A stretch of DNA of 64,000 nucleotides from Desulfobaculum sp044987625 (GCF_044987625.1 NZ_JBJDSB010000005.1:62001-126000); one strand, 5' to 3'; positions 17,501 to 26,139 are shown, counted from the first letter of the stretch. Program-made: numbers and translations. Notes: generated by a model from the letters alone, not told the origin.

Positions 17501-18082
17501 ACGGCATGCGGCACCTGCCGCGAGGGCCTCAAGGAATACCATCTGGAAACCTTCACCACGCCCCTGACCCACCGCGACGTGACGCAGTACGTCATGGAGG
17601 CCGCCCCCCGCGTGCTGGACGCCGCCGCCCCCGACGACGCACCGCTGCTGTACCATGCGGCGTGCCATGCGGAATGGTCCGGCGTCCCCGCCACCAAGGC
17701 GTCCGGACGCTACGCCGAAGCGCTTGCCGAGCTGACGGGCACCACGGTGAACATCTCCCCCGGCTGCTGCGGCGAGTCCGGCATGGGAGCCATGACCACC
17801 CCCGCGCTGTACAACAAACTGCGCGCGGAAAAGCAGCAGCGCCTCACCAGCGACCTGCGCGACTACCCGGCGGACCGCCCCATCGTTGTGGGCTGCCCGT
17901 CCTGCCGCATCGGCATCCGCCGCAGCCTCATCGCCATGAAGGACGCCCACCGCGTCATCCACACGCTGGAGTACATGGCCGAGCGCCTTGGCGGGCCGAA
18001 GTGGAAAAAAGAACTGCTCTCCGCTATAGGAAACAGCGACCCGCGCCCCGGCGTGCGTCCTGTTACCCTGCACAAGGGCTAA
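14519..18082 (+). CDS. FAD-binding and [4Fe-4S] oxidoreductase fusion (D-lactate/glycolate-oxidase type)
   Basis: 1187 residues. The N-terminal half is a FAD-PCMH domain (PRGGGSGLTGGAIP near residue 164; SIGGNVSENSGG near 238) with the FAD-linked oxidase C-domain (HAGDGNCHVNIP; GEHGIGI). Two ferredoxin-type clusters follow (CTRCGKCKQVCP near 727 and CTACGKCMAVCP near 790). Next come two CCG-type motifs (CCGYP with CGTC, and CCGESG with CPSC), as in HdrB/GlpC proteins. It therefore combines what GlcD/Dld and GlpC/LutA provide separately. Known: such proteins oxidise 2-hydroxy acids and pass electrons to quinones or other carriers. The exact substrate is inferred, not shown. It has its own promoter and no obvious electron-transfer partner nearby. 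Confidence 0.9.
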   Translation: MPYKGPHISIPPERLVPRVLGLDYKEFRRWPEAVRETALDLAAELFLIRYNPFIDPEMVWKSAQASFSRAKLALSEEYSSVLATGMFRFWNQFKDDQKFKDEVTTRAAQFLPPEALDTRPNSRVECATDATDLRMELPMFVALPETTAQVRDLVRLAGAMNFSLIPRGGGSGLTGGAIPARRRSVVLSLARLNRMLDIDTEAKTICCQSGVITIDAIKAAAEKGLLFTVDPASKSASSIGGNVSENSGGPFAFEYGTTIDNILSYKMVMPTGDLIEVRRKDHPRHKIMPHETAVFEVLSEQGSVMETVSLSGTDVRAEGLGKDVTNKFLGGLPGVQKEGVDGIITEACFTCYDQMAHSRVLCLEFFGRTMRPAMHVIKDVVGLRDAIRKEGDLVKISALEEFGSKYVQAIEYTKKSMRYEGEPISVLILQLDSNDENALEDAARRIIDIVEPYDDVDVFAARDPREAEVFWEDRHRLSAISKRTSGFKINEDIVIPIDVIPEFSDFLEAQNLIYMAKAYRRALQEVGRLPGIGVDDKFLNMEFTFSSKIINSQVTHSEISDQELEVQAYYFFRDLKSRYSDLSEEMDAIFEHMRATRIVIANHMHAGDGNCHVNIPVNSNDAEMLALAEEAIHAVADTVMSMGGVVSGEHGIGITKIGFLPEERIKALADYKQQVDPKDILNPGKLTTRTLPAPTYTFSFNKLIEDIGNTGLADKERLMSMLTNIQTCTRCGKCKQVCPMYTPTRSLIHHPRNKNISLGALIEAIYYSQVTGGEPDRDLMDKLRELVDHCTACGKCMAVCPVKINTPEVTLHMRTFLEEKGAGGHPLKTRVLHFLAKNPTNRVPRAAKMAAIGQTMTNRTVGLIPAPWRKRAENPMFQGKGPSLGFQHLGDALRLSKGSFFVPDTDTADGGAVLYFPGCGGGLFSSSISLAGLYLLLKSGTSVVLPPEHMCCGYPLITAGCEEAFNANRSRNIDRLADLVRSAADAGLSVKHVLTACGTCREGLKEYHLETFTTPLTHRDVTQYVMEAAPRVLDAAAPDDAPLLYHAACHAEWSGVPATKASGRYAEALAELTGTTVNISPGCCGESGMGAMTTPALYNKLRAEKQQRLTSDLRDYPADRPIVVGCPSCRIGIRRSLIAMKDAHRVIHTLEYMAERLGGPKWKKELLSAIGNSDPRPGVRPVTLHKG

Positions 18083-18285
18083 CCCATAGCCCCGCGCGGC
18101 CATGCCGCCGGGGCGCAACCCGTGGCGGACTCCCACCCGGAGTCCTGACCGCAGGGCGCACAAGCATATGACTGAGGGGGCAACGCGCCGCCCCGCGCGT
18201 GAAGCGCATACAGCTTCACCACGGCCGCCGCGTTCCCCCTCTTTGCATGCCCGCCCTGCCAGACCGATAACCGGAAAAAACACGC

Positions 18286-18705
18286 ATGCGCATTCTCGCC
18301 ATTGATTTTGGACTTAAACGCGTTGGGCTTGCCCTTACCGACGGGCTGGGCATGATGGCCTTTCCCTACAAGACCATCGTGCGCACCACGAGGGACAAAC
18401 TGTTTGCGGAATTGTCCGAAATACTGGAAAAGGAAAATGTTACCGCCATCGTGCTGGGCCTTCCCCTGTCCCTCGACGGAGAGGAAACGCTCATCACGCG
18501 GCAGGTCTACAACTTCAAGGCCAGCCTTGCCCGGCGCACGGACCTGCCCATCCACTACATGGACGAACGCCTCTCCAGCGTAGAGGCCGAAGAACAACTC
18601 AAGGAAGTCGGCCTGCGCCGCAAAAAGCGCAAAACCGTGCTGGACCAGCAAGCCGCCGTCCGCATCCTTGAAAGCTACCTCGCACAGGAGAAACGCGACG
18701 CATGA
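18286..18705 (+). CDS. ruvX: RuvX/YqgF Holliday-junction-resolvase-like nuclease
   Basis: 139 residues, RNase H-like fold. The N-terminal AIDFGLKRVGLALTD carries the first catalytic Asp; GLPLSLDGEE and YMDERLSSVEAE carry further conserved acidic residues, and DQQAAVRIL is the C-terminal motif with the last Asp. Known roles include pre-16S rRNA processing (YqgF) and junction resolution; the symbol is given by family. It overlaps the mltG start by 4 bases, so the two are coupled. Confidence 0.92.
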   Translation: MRILAIDFGLKRVGLALTDGLGMMAFPYKTIVRTTRDKLFAELSEILEKENVTAIVLGLPLSLDGEETLITRQVYNFKASLARRTDLPIHYMDERLSSVEAEEQLKEVGLRRKKRKTVLDQQAAVRILESYLAQEKRDA

Positions 18706-19724
18706 GCATGAAAAGAACGTTGATCGCATGCGCTGCCCTCACCGTTTTCCTCTGCGCCGTCTCAGGCTGGTTTCTGTGGCAGGCGCACTCCTTTTTGCAC
18801 ACCCCGGCCGAAACGCCGGGCCGCGAGGTGGTGGTCCACATCACCCCGGGGGAAACCTTTGACGAAGCCGCCTCGGCCCTTCAGGCCGACGGCGTCATCA
18901 CCGACGCATGGCGCTTTCGTCTGCTGGCCCGCCTTGAGGGCAAAGCCCAGTCCATCAAGGCCGGGGAGTTCAGCCTGCATTCCAGTTGGACGCCCCGGCA
19001 GGTGCTGGACGCCCTCACCGAAGGCCGCGCCATGCTCCACAAGCTGTTCATCCCCGAAGGCCTGCCGTGGTGGAAGGTCGCCCGCGTGGTGGAGGAATCC
19101 GGCCTCACAACCGCCGAGAGCTTTGAAAAAGCCATCCACGACAAGGACCTGCTGCGCAGCTACAATATTCCCTTCGACAGCGCCGAGGGCTTCCTCTACC
19201 CGGAAACCTACCTCATCCCCCGCCCGCGCGGCGGCGACGCGGCCCCCATTGTGCGCACCATGCTCAGCACCTTCTGGGAGCAGGCCGGCAACCACATCTG
19301 GCCCAACGGTCCGCCGCCAGAGGACGAGCTGAAGCGCATCGTCACGCTGGCCTCCATGGTGGAAAAGGAAACCGCCGCCGCGTCCGAGCGCGCCCGTATC
19401 GCGGGCGTGTACACCAACCGTTTGCGCCGCGGCATGCGCATGCAGTGTGACCCCACCGTCATCTACGGCCTTGGCACCGCCTTTGACGGCAACATCACCA
19501 AAAAACACCTGCGCGACTCGTCCAATCCCTACAATACCTACCGCCACAAGGGCCTGCCCCCCGGCCCCATTTGCTCCCCCGGCCGCCCGGCGCTTGAAGC
19601 CGCCATGCAGCCTGAAAAGCACAAATATATCTTCTTCGTCTCCAAGGGCGACGGCACCCACAAGTTCAGCCGCACCCTGCGCGAGCACAACCGCGCCGTG
19701 CGCCGCTACCTGCTGCGCCGCTAA
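18702..19724 (+). CDS. mltG: Endolytic murein transglycosylase MltG
   Basis: 340 residues. A single N-terminal helix (about 8-27) anchors it in the inner membrane; a LysM-like part (about 45-105) is followed by the YceG catalytic domain with the conserved ASMVEKE stretch. The catalytic Glu is residue 221. SNPYNTY, GLPPGPICSPG and PEKHKYIFFV are standard C-terminal motifs. Known: it cuts nascent glycan strands in the periplasm and so limits their length. The ATG at 18702 overlaps the ruvX stop; a second ATG two codons later is possible. Confidence 0.95.
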   Translation: MSMKRTLIACAALTVFLCAVSGWFLWQAHSFLHTPAETPGREVVVHITPGETFDEAASALQADGVITDAWRFRLLARLEGKAQSIKAGEFSLHSSWTPRQVLDALTEGRAMLHKLFIPEGLPWWKVARVVEESGLTTAESFEKAIHDKDLLRSYNIPFDSAEGFLYPETYLIPRPRGGDAAPIVRTMLSTFWEQAGNHIWPNGPPPEDELKRIVTLASMVEKETAAASERARIAGVYTNRLRRGMRMQCDPTVIYGLGTAFDGNITKKHLRDSSNPYNTYRHKGLPPGPICSPGRPALEAAMQPEKHKYIFFVSKGDGTHKFSRTLREHNRAVRRYLLRR

Positions 19725-19746
19725 GGCGGCTTCCACACGACATCAC

Positions 19747-19783
19747 ACGCCCTTCGGCCGCCAGCCGGAGGGCGTTCTTTTTT
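19747..19783 (+). terminator. Intrinsic terminator after mltG
   Basis: A 12-bp stem (ACGCCCTTCGGC at 19747-19758 with GCCGGAGGGCGT at 19764-19775, one G-U pair) is followed by a T-rich run ending at 19783. Confidence 0.9.
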
Positions 19784-19833
19784 GCCGCGCGCAAACGGTT
19801 TTCGCGTCAGGGTGATGCAATTTCATGTAAACC

Positions 19834-19842
19834 TGATATGAT
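19834..19842 (+). promoter_or_regulatory. Possible extended -10 promoter of the chemoreceptor gene
   Basis: TGATATGAT is an extended -10 element (TGn plus TATGAT) about 40 bases before the ATG at 19883. No good -35 hexamer is present, and no sigma-28 element was recognised. Confidence 0.35.
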
Positions 19843-19882
19843 TTGAGGAGCTGTATCGTCCAACAAGCCAGGGGACCATCTC

Positions 19883-22135
19883 ATGCGCAAATCCATCGTC
19901 GTGCAAATGCTCCTTGTCGTGGCGGCCACGCTCATTATTGAGGGGCTGTTCTTCTACACCGCTATTTCCTACGGCCTGCGCGGCTTTGCCACCGAGCAGT
20001 CCGAAGAGACGCGCGCCGCCATCATTATGGAAAAACGCACCAAGCTGCGCGACCTTGTCCAACTTGCCATCTCCACCGTGGATGAAATCCACGCCCGCTC
20101 CAAAGACCTCGCCGCCCTCAAGCGCGACAAGGTCGCGGAGCTGCGCCCCATCGTGGAGACCGTGCACAGCCTGCTGCAAAACACCCTGCATGATGTCGAA
20201 GCCGAAGCCTCTCTTGCCGAGGCCAAAGCCCGCATCACCGCCATGATTACCCGCATGCGCTACGACGACGGCAACTATCTGTGGATTACGGACCTTGATG
20301 GCCGCATGATTGCCCACCCCATCCGCGCGGACCTCAATGGCAAGGACCTCTCGGACGCCACCGACCCCAACGGCAAGCACCTCTTCCGCGAAATGGCGCG
20401 CGTTGCCGCCGAGACCGGCGCAGGCACCGTGGACTACCTGTGGGCCAAGCCGGGGGAAAAAAAGCCCAAGCAGAAGGTCTCATACGTTAAACTCATTCCG
20501 GAACTGGGGTGGATTGTCGGCACGGGCGCGTGGGTGGAGGACATCACGGAGGAACTCAAGCAGACCGCGCTGGAACAAATACGTGGCATGCGCCTGAGCG
20601 ACGGCAACTATCTGTGGATCAACACCCTTGAGCCGCGCATGGTCATGCATCCCGTGAACCCGGAACTGAACGGCAAGCCCCTTGGGGACATTACGGACAC
20701 CAAGGGCAAGCATCTGTTTATGGAATTTGCCGACGTTGCCCGCGAAGAAGGGCAAGGCTTCGTGGAGTACCACTGGAGCAAGCCCGGTCAGGACGGCGAC
20801 TTCCCCAAGCTGTCCTATGTGCAGCTCTTCCGCCCGTGGGGGTGGGTCATTGGCATGGGCGTCTATATGGACGATGTGCAGACGCAGGTGGACAGCCGCC
20901 ACCAGCGCTTTGCCCACGCCATCAACACCAATCTCAACATCACCGCGCTCATAGGTTTTGTTATTGTGCTTGGCGCGCTGGGGACCATCTCGGCGCTGAT
21001 GTGGATTATGCTCAAGCGCCCGGTGGGCACGCTGGTCACCTACGCCGAGCGCGTGGCCGAGGGCGACCACGAAGCCACCTTGCAGGGCCGCTTCCATGGG
21101 GAACTCCTCACCCTCAAGAATTCCATATCCGCCATGCTGGACAGCCTGCGTGACAGTATGGCCGATGCGGAACAAAAAAGCGCGCAGGCCGAAGAGGAAG
21201 CCGCCCGAGCGCGCGAGGCCACGGCCGAAGCCGAAGAGGCGCGCGAGATGGCCGAACAGGCCAAGCGCCAAGGCATGCTGGAGTCCGCCCGCGCGCTGGA
21301 GGGCATTGTGGAACGCATTACCACCGCGTCCGAAGAGTTGTCCGCACAGGCGGACCTCACGGCGCAGGGCGCGCATGACCAAAAGGAACGCCTCGACGAA
21401 ACCGCAACAGCCATGGAGCAGATGAACCACACCGTGATGGAGGTGGCGCGCAATGCCTCCAACGCTGCGGAAAATGCGGACAGCACGCGCCAGCGCGCTG
21501 TGGAGGGCCAGCGGATTGTCGCAGACGCCATCGAGGCCATCAGCTCCGTGCACACCATGGCCAGCGTCCTCAAGGACGACATGGGCAAGCTGGAGACGCA
21601 GGTGGAGTCCATCGGCGGCGTCATCAACGTGATTAACGACATCGCGGACCAGACAAACCTCTTGGCCCTCAATGCCGCCATTGAGGCCGCCCGCGCAGGC
21701 GAGGCAGGGCGCGGCTTTGCCGTGGTGGCGGGAGAGGTCCGCAAACTGGCTGAAAAGACCATGAGCGCCACCAAGGAAGTGGCGCAGTCCATCTCCGGCA
21801 TTCAGGACTCCACGCGCAGCAATGCCGCGCATGTGGATAAGGCGGCCACCGCCGTCGAAGAGGCAACGTCCCTCGCCAACGAGTCCGGCAAAGCGCTGGA
21901 AGCCATTGTCACCCTTGCCGAGGGCACAGCCGAACAGGTCAGCAACATCGCCACGGCAAGTGAAGAGCAATCCGCCGCCAGCGACGAAATCAACCGCGTT
22001 ATCGAAGAGGTCAACAGCATTGCCAGTACCCTCTCCGACGGCATGGACGAGTCGCGCCAAGCCCTGCAGGAGGTCGCCAGCCAGTCGTCCGACCTGCGAA
22101 AGCTCATCGACAAAATTATGGAGGAGAATTCCTAG
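19883..22135 (+). CDS. Methyl-accepting chemotaxis protein with two single-Cache (sCache_2-like) sensor repeats
   Basis: 750 residues. Helix 1 at about 8-30, periplasmic sensor to about 350, helix 2 at about 354-376, HAMP, coiled-coil linker (450-490, Ala/Glu/Arg-rich), signalling domain. The sensor contains two similar units, beginning DDGNYLWITDLDGRMIAHP near residue 128 and SDGNYLWINTLEPRMVMHP near residue 238, each ending in a GW(I/V)(V/I)G motif. The hairpin tip is LLALNAAIEAARAGEAGRGF near residue 592. Known: Cache sensors bind small organic acids or amino acids. The C-terminus ends Glu-Glu-Asn-Ser, without a CheR-tethering pentapeptide. The start has AGGGGA upstream. There are no che genes nearby. 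Confidence 0.95.
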   Translation: MRKSIVVQMLLVVAATLIIEGLFFYTAISYGLRGFATEQSEETRAAIIMEKRTKLRDLVQLAISTVDEIHARSKDLAALKRDKVAELRPIVETVHSLLQNTLHDVEAEASLAEAKARITAMITRMRYDDGNYLWITDLDGRMIAHPIRADLNGKDLSDATDPNGKHLFREMARVAAETGAGTVDYLWAKPGEKKPKQKVSYVKLIPELGWIVGTGAWVEDITEELKQTALEQIRGMRLSDGNYLWINTLEPRMVMHPVNPELNGKPLGDITDTKGKHLFMEFADVAREEGQGFVEYHWSKPGQDGDFPKLSYVQLFRPWGWVIGMGVYMDDVQTQVDSRHQRFAHAINTNLNITALIGFVIVLGALGTISALMWIMLKRPVGTLVTYAERVAEGDHEATLQGRFHGELLTLKNSISAMLDSLRDSMADAEQKSAQAEEEAARAREATAEAEEAREMAEQAKRQGMLESARALEGIVERITTASEELSAQADLTAQGAHDQKERLDETATAMEQMNHTVMEVARNASNAAENADSTRQRAVEGQRIVADAIEAISSVHTMASVLKDDMGKLETQVESIGGVINVINDIADQTNLLALNAAIEAARAGEAGRGFAVVAGEVRKLAEKTMSATKEVAQSISGIQDSTRSNAAHVDKAATAVEEATSLANESGKALEAIVTLAEGTAEQVSNIATASEEQSAASDEINRVIEEVNSIASTLSDGMDESRQALQEVASQSSDLRKLIDKIMEENS

Positions 22136-22212
22136 GGCAGAAAACAGCCCACAGGGAACAACAGGGCGTCAGGAGTGCGCCCCATACAACGAAAAGCCAA
22201 CACAGCGGCGTG

Positions 22213-23463
22213 TCAGGACGAGGTCCGGGCGCGCCGCACCAGCGTCCGGGCCAGCGCAAGGACCTGCCGGGCGGTGTCGTCCACCGTGGGCACCGTGGGC
22301 ACAGCGCGGCGCAGGGCCGCAAGGGCGCCCGCATCCCGCGCCAAATGCTCCAGCACGCGCGCCAACGCGTCAGCATCGCCGCAGGGGAAGAATGCCGCCC
22401 CGGCGCCCTCCTCCGCCGCCTCGGCAAGGGCAGGGATGGCCGACGCCACAACCGGAACGCCCGCCTGAAAGGCCTCACGCAGGACAAGGCAATAGCTCTC
22501 CTCACGCGAGGGAACCACCACCACATCCAGCCCGCCCAAAATCTGCGGCACATCCTCCGGCCCATACGCCCCGCAGTAAGCAATATTCGGCGCGGCATCC
22601 ATGCGCGGGGCAAGGGCGGCAAGCCAGTCCGGCTGAATGACCTGTCCGTGCACCTCAAGGCGCACCTCGTCCTCACTCAGGCGGTCCATGGCGTCCAGCA
22701 GGATGTCCAAGCCCTTCTTGAAGGTCACCGTACCAAGGGAGCCGACGCGAAGCCGCCCGGTGCGCTCCCGGTGCGGGACTTCCGCGTGCGCGCGCACGCC
22801 AAGGGGCACATGGTGAATGCGCTGCGGCGGCACCCCGGCACGCTCCAGATTGCGCCGCATATAGGCCGACGCCGCCAGCACCGCGTCCGCACGGGCCAAG
22901 GCGGAGGTCAGATACCGCCGCCGCAGGCCCAGCATGCGCGCCAGCGCGGCGCGGTCCAGCACATGGCCCAACTGCGGCACACGCTGGAGCAAGCACCACG
23001 CGCAGGTGTCGTCCGTTTCCGGACCTTCGGCGCACAGGTGGCCGTCGGCGCGCACCAAATGACACTGGTTGCAAAAGGCCCACGAATCATGCGCCGTCAC
23101 CAACGTAGGAAGCCCCCGGTCAACGAGGGTATGGAGCAGGCTTCCGGTAAAGCCAATCAGGTGATGCACATGGACCACATCGCATCCCCCGGCCTGCACC
23201 AAGTCCGCCACCGCCGTCCCAACGGCGTCATCCTTGAAGCGCGCGGCAAAATCCGGACGCACCGGCACCGCCACACCATGAAAGGGGACGCCAGCCACAA
23301 CGCGGGAGGTCACCTCGCCAAGGGCGCCGCCGCCCGGCCGGGGATAATAGCAGTCCACCGCGTGCCCGGCGGCCAGAAAGGCCCGCGCCATATCAAGGAC
23401 GTGAAGCTCCACGCCGCCAAGGCGGTTCTCCGGTGATTCATGCAGGATACAGGCAATTCGCAT
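22213..23463 (-). CDS. Glycosyltransferase family 4 (GT-B) with Cys cluster insert
   Basis: 416 residues. The N-terminal ENRLGGVELHVLDMAR is the usual glycine-rich donor-side loop, and the C-terminal half has GSLGTVTFKKGLDILLDAM and the E-x7-E region VPSREESYCLVLREAFQAGVPVV. Around residues 125-150 the sequence has CNQCHLV and CAWC, a Cys-rich insert seen in some GT4 proteins from this group; it may bind a metal (inference). The product is a cytoplasmic or membrane-associated transferase for a surface glycan; donor and acceptor are unknown. It stands alone between the chemoreceptor and trpS. Confidence 0.87.
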   Translation of the reverse strand: MRIACILHESPENRLGGVELHVLDMARAFLAAGHAVDCYYPRPGGGALGEVTSRVVAGVPFHGVAVPVRPDFAARFKDDAVGTAVADLVQAGGCDVVHVHHLIGFTGSLLHTLVDRGLPTLVTAHDSWAFCNQCHLVRADGHLCAEGPETDDTCAWCLLQRVPQLGHVLDRAALARMLGLRRRYLTSALARADAVLAASAYMRRNLERAGVPPQRIHHVPLGVRAHAEVPHRERTGRLRVGSLGTVTFKKGLDILLDAMDRLSEDEVRLEVHGQVIQPDWLAALAPRMDAAPNIAYCGAYGPEDVPQILGGLDVVVVPSREESYCLVLREAFQAGVPVVASAIPALAEAAEEGAGAAFFPCGDADALARVLEHLARDAGALAALRRAVPTVPTVDDTARQVLALARTLVRRARTSS

Positions 23464-23532
23464 AGCTCTACCCTATGCCCTTGCGCCCGGCTTGAAAAGC
23501 CCGCGCCCGGCGCGCCGGTGGCGAGTTGTCGC

Positions 23533-23567
23533 AAAAAAGCCCCGCCTCCCACACGGGAAACGGGGCT
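23533..23567 (-). terminator. Intrinsic terminator after trpS
   Basis: Read on the minus strand: AGCCCCG pairs with CGGGGCT (23561-23567 with 23538-23544), with an inner CCC/GGG pair, then TTTTTT (23533-23538). Confidence 0.85.
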
Positions 23568-23601
23568 GAAATGGCGATGGACGCCGGAGGAGCGATGAAC
23601 C

Positions 23602-24597
23602 CTAGAAGTTCAGGTTCAGGTGGGCGCGCAGGGCGTCCATGTGCTCCTCGGCCACGGCCTCGGCGCGGCGGTTGCCGTCGCGCAGGATGTCCCACACCAT
23701 ATCGGGGTTGGCGTCGATTTCCTTGCGGCGGGCGTGGATGGGCTCCACGAAGTGCTCCATGGATTCCAGCAGCAGCTTCTTACAGTCCACACAGCCCCAG
23801 CTTGCGTCGCGGCAGCCCTTGTCGATTTCGGGCAGGCGCTCGGGATCGGTCATAATCTGGTGGTAGGGGAACAGGTTGCACACATCCGGGTTGCCGGGGT
23901 CGGCCTTGCGCATGCGGTTGGTGTCCGTCAGCATGCTCATGACCTTTTTGCGCACGGAGTCCATGCTCTCGCCGAGGGCGATGGAGTTGCCGTAGCTCTT
24001 GGACATCTTGCGGCCGTCCAGACCGGGCAGCTTGGACTCCTTGGTCAAAAGGGCCTGCGGCTCGGGGAAGAAATCGCCGTACAGATGGTTGAAGCGGCGG
24101 GCGATTTCGCGCGTCAGCTCCAGATGCGGCAGCTGGTCGTGACCAACGGGAACCCGCTCGGACTTGTACATAAGGATATCGCCGGTCATCAGCACGGGAT
24201 AGCCAAGGAAGCCGTAGGTGTTCAGGTCCTTCTGGGCCAGCTGTTCCTTCTGGTCCTTGTATGTCGGGCAGCGTTCCAGCCAGCCAAGGGGCGTCATCAT
24301 GGAGAGCAGCAGATGCAGTTCCGCGTGGGCCTTCACCTGCGACTGCTGGAAAATGACGCAGCGCTCCGGATCCAGTCCGGCGGCAATCCAGTCCTTGACC
24401 AGTTCGGGCACAAAGCCCTTAATCTTGCGGGGATCGGCGTATTCGCTGGTCAGCGCATGCCAGTCCGCCACGAAGAAGAAGCAGTCGTAGTCCTTCTGCA
24501 GGTCAACCCAGTTCTTGAGGACGCCGAAGTAGTGGCCAAGATGGAGCGCCCCGGTGGGACGCATGCCGGAGACGATGCGTTGTTTGTTCTGAGACAT
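23602..24597 (-). CDS. trpS: Tryptophan--tRNA ligase
   Basis: 331 residues, the usual bacterial TrpS length. Class I motifs: LHLGHYFG (residues 18-25) is the HIGH box and KMSKS begins at residue 197. Known: it charges tRNA-Trp. It begins 10 bp after the stop of the upstream M50 protease gene on the same strand, so the two are probably co-transcribed. A terminator follows it. Confidence 0.97.
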   Translation of the reverse strand: MSQNKQRIVSGMRPTGALHLGHYFGVLKNWVDLQKDYDCFFFVADWHALTSEYADPRKIKGFVPELVKDWIAAGLDPERCVIFQQSQVKAHAELHLLLSMMTPLGWLERCPTYKDQKEQLAQKDLNTYGFLGYPVLMTGDILMYKSERVPVGHDQLPHLELTREIARRFNHLYGDFFPEPQALLTKESKLPGLDGRKMSKSYGNSIALGESMDSVRKKVMSMLTDTNRMRKADPGNPDVCNLFPYHQIMTDPERLPEIDKGCRDASWGCVDCKKLLLESMEHFVEPIHARRKEIDANPDMVWDILRDGNRRAEAVAEEHMDALRAHLNLNF

Positions 24598-24607
24598 GAC
24601 AAGGTTC

Positions 24608-25264
24608 CTAAATCAGATGCAGTAGCGGTGCGATTAACGACAGCACGGGCGCGAACACCAGCCGAAGCCCCCCGCTCATGATGAGCAGAAGAAGGATGAT
24701 GAACCCGTACCGCTCCAGTTGCATGTATTTGTATGCCACGTTGTGCGGCAACAGTTCTGCGAGAATCTTGCTGCCATCCAGCGGCGGAATGGGCAGCAGG
24801 TTAAACACGCCAAGGATGACGTTGATAAGCACGCCGAAGCGTAAAATATTCACCAGCGGCGGGTAAAAGAAGGACGCCATCTCGCTGGCGGCGGGCGGAT
24901 AGTTCAGCATCAGCGCAAAGCCCGCATACATCAGCCCCGCAAGGACAAAGTTCGCGGCCGCGCCGGCGGCGGACGTAACGATAATGCCCTGCCGCACGTT
25001 GCGGAAGTAGCGCGGGTTGATGGGAACGGGCTTGGCCCACCCAATGATGAAGCCGGAGGTCATAGCGGTCAGCACGAAGACCAGCGTCCCGATGGGGTCC
25101 AGATGACGGATGGGGTTCAGCGTAAGCCGCCCCGCGTTTCTGGCCGTTGGGTCGCCGTACCAGTAGGCTGCTGCGCCGTGGGCCACCTCGTGCAGTGTGA
25201 CGGCGAGCAGAAAGGGAACCGCCATAATGGCGATGCGCACAATGGCGTGGGAAATGTCGAACAT
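24608..25264 (-). CDS. Site-2-protease-like zinc metalloprotease (M50 family)
   Basis: 218 residues with several hydrophobic segments. HEVAH (residues 25-29) is the HExxH zinc site within a membrane helix, and NLLPIPPLDGSKIL near residue 155 carries the third ligand (the NPxPPLDG type motif). This short form without a PDZ domain belongs to the RseP-related but distinct family often found upstream of trpS. Its substrates are unknown. The start has an AAGG site. Confidence 0.92.
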   Translation of the reverse strand: MFDISHAIVRIAIMAVPFLLAVTLHEVAHGAAAYWYGDPTARNAGRLTLNPIRHLDPIGTLVFVLTAMTSGFIIGWAKPVPINPRYFRNVRQGIIVTSAAGAAANFVLAGLMYAGFALMLNYPPAASEMASFFYPPLVNILRFGVLINVILGVFNLLPIPPLDGSKILAELLPHNVAYKYMQLERYGFIILLLLIMSGGLRLVFAPVLSLIAPLLHLI

Positions 25265-25350
25265 GGGCCTTGCGACTTACCACGAACGCCCACCGGGGGC
25301 AACCCGGCGGGCGCGTGAGTCGGCTGATGAAACCCGGCAGTGATGGTGCG

Positions 25351-25716
25351 CTACAGGTTCTCTAGCGCGGCCGCCACCTTGGTCTTGAGTTCCGTCAAAT
25401 CCACAGCCTTGACCACGTAGTAGTCCGCGGCAATGGATTTGAGGTCGTGCTGGAAGCTGTCGTACGCGGTGCACAAAATCACCGGCAGGTTTTGCTCCTG
25501 GCTGCGGATCTGCTGGAGCAAATCCAGCCCGGAGCGGTTGTTGCTGAGCTTGATGTCAAGCACCACGACCTCCGGGTCCTCGCGTTCGAGAACGGTAAGG
25601 ATTTCCTCCTCACCATCGGATGTCGCCACGTCGTAGCCTTCCGTTTGCAGCTCTTCCTGGTAGAGCATGCGGATGTGTCGTTCGTCGTCGACAACCAGGA
25701 CTTTTCTTTTGCTCAT
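25351..25716 (-). CDS. Single-domain response regulator (CheY-like receiver)
   Basis: 121 residues, a receiver domain only. Acidic pair Asp-Asp in VLVVDDERH, phospho-acceptor Asp in VVVLDIKLS, the switch Thr in ILCTAYDS, and the conserved Lys in YYVVKAVD. There is no output domain, so it must act through protein contact. No kinase is adjacent; the orphan PAS kinase at 8757 is a distant candidate partner (weak inference). Confidence 0.93.
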   Translation of the reverse strand: MSKRKVLVVDDERHIRMLYQEELQTEGYDVATSDGEEEILTVLEREDPEVVVLDIKLSNNRSGLDLLQQIRSQEQNLPVILCTAYDSFQHDLKSIAADYYVVKAVDLTELKTKVAAALENL

Positions 25717-25937
25717 GGCCCCTCCGCGGGCGGAATGGACCGTTTACGACCACGGCCCGAAATGTTTACCTTTGCGGCATTGGCACATGCAGAACTCGCA
25801 TTTGGTCATATTTAGCCACAAATCCCGCCAAAAAGAAATGTGAAATTTCAAAGCCGGGAAAAAGGCTTGCATCCGTTGCCGCCTCCTTGTACACACCAAA
25901 TCCTGATCACTTTAGTACGATTTCAGGCAGGATATCC

Positions 25938-26135
25938 ATGATACATATACATATCATACCCACAGATGAACGAAAGGACTTCCCGAAGCTCAAATCTGTG
26001 CTCGGGCTGCTCAACAAACTGGGGCTGCGCCGCACGGATGCGCTCATTATCCGGGGGGATGAGATGCTCACCCCCGACCGCGCCCTGAAAAACGGCGACC
26101 ACATCACCGTGCGCCTTGTGGGCTCAAGGGGGTAG
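25938..26135 (+). CDS. Small MoaD/ThiS-like sulfur-carrier protein (TtuB-like)
   Basis: 65 residues of ubiquitin-like type: a beta strand MIHIHIIP, a helix with VLGLLNKLGL, and the strand GDHITVRLV close to the end. The ATG at 25938 is preceded by CAGGATA. It lies 4 bp before a TtuA-like gene. Known: TtuB and relatives carry sulfur as a C-terminal thiocarboxylate on Gly-Gly for 2-thiolation of tRNA by TtuA. Here the last residues are Gly-Ser-Arg-Gly, so the penultimate Gly is Arg. The terminal Gly that would carry sulfur is present; the change might alter activation by an E1-like enzyme, which is not encoded here. Confidence 0.78.
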   Translation: MIHIHIIPTDERKDFPKLKSVLGLLNKLGLRRTDALIIRGDEMLTPDRALKNGDHITVRLVGSRG

Positions 26136-26139
26136 CGCC

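Noticed and set aside
14330..18283. A very long open reading frame on the strand opposite the FAD/Fe-S oxidase
   Set aside because: It is His/Gly/Arg-rich with no domain, no ribosome binding site, and mirrors the third-position GC of the real gene; it is an antisense artefact of high GC content.
25852..25876. A possible sigma-54 promoter (GG...GC at 10-base distance) upstream of the TtuB-like gene
   Set aside because: Only the GG and GC dinucleotides match; the TGGCAC core is missing and no activator site is seen.
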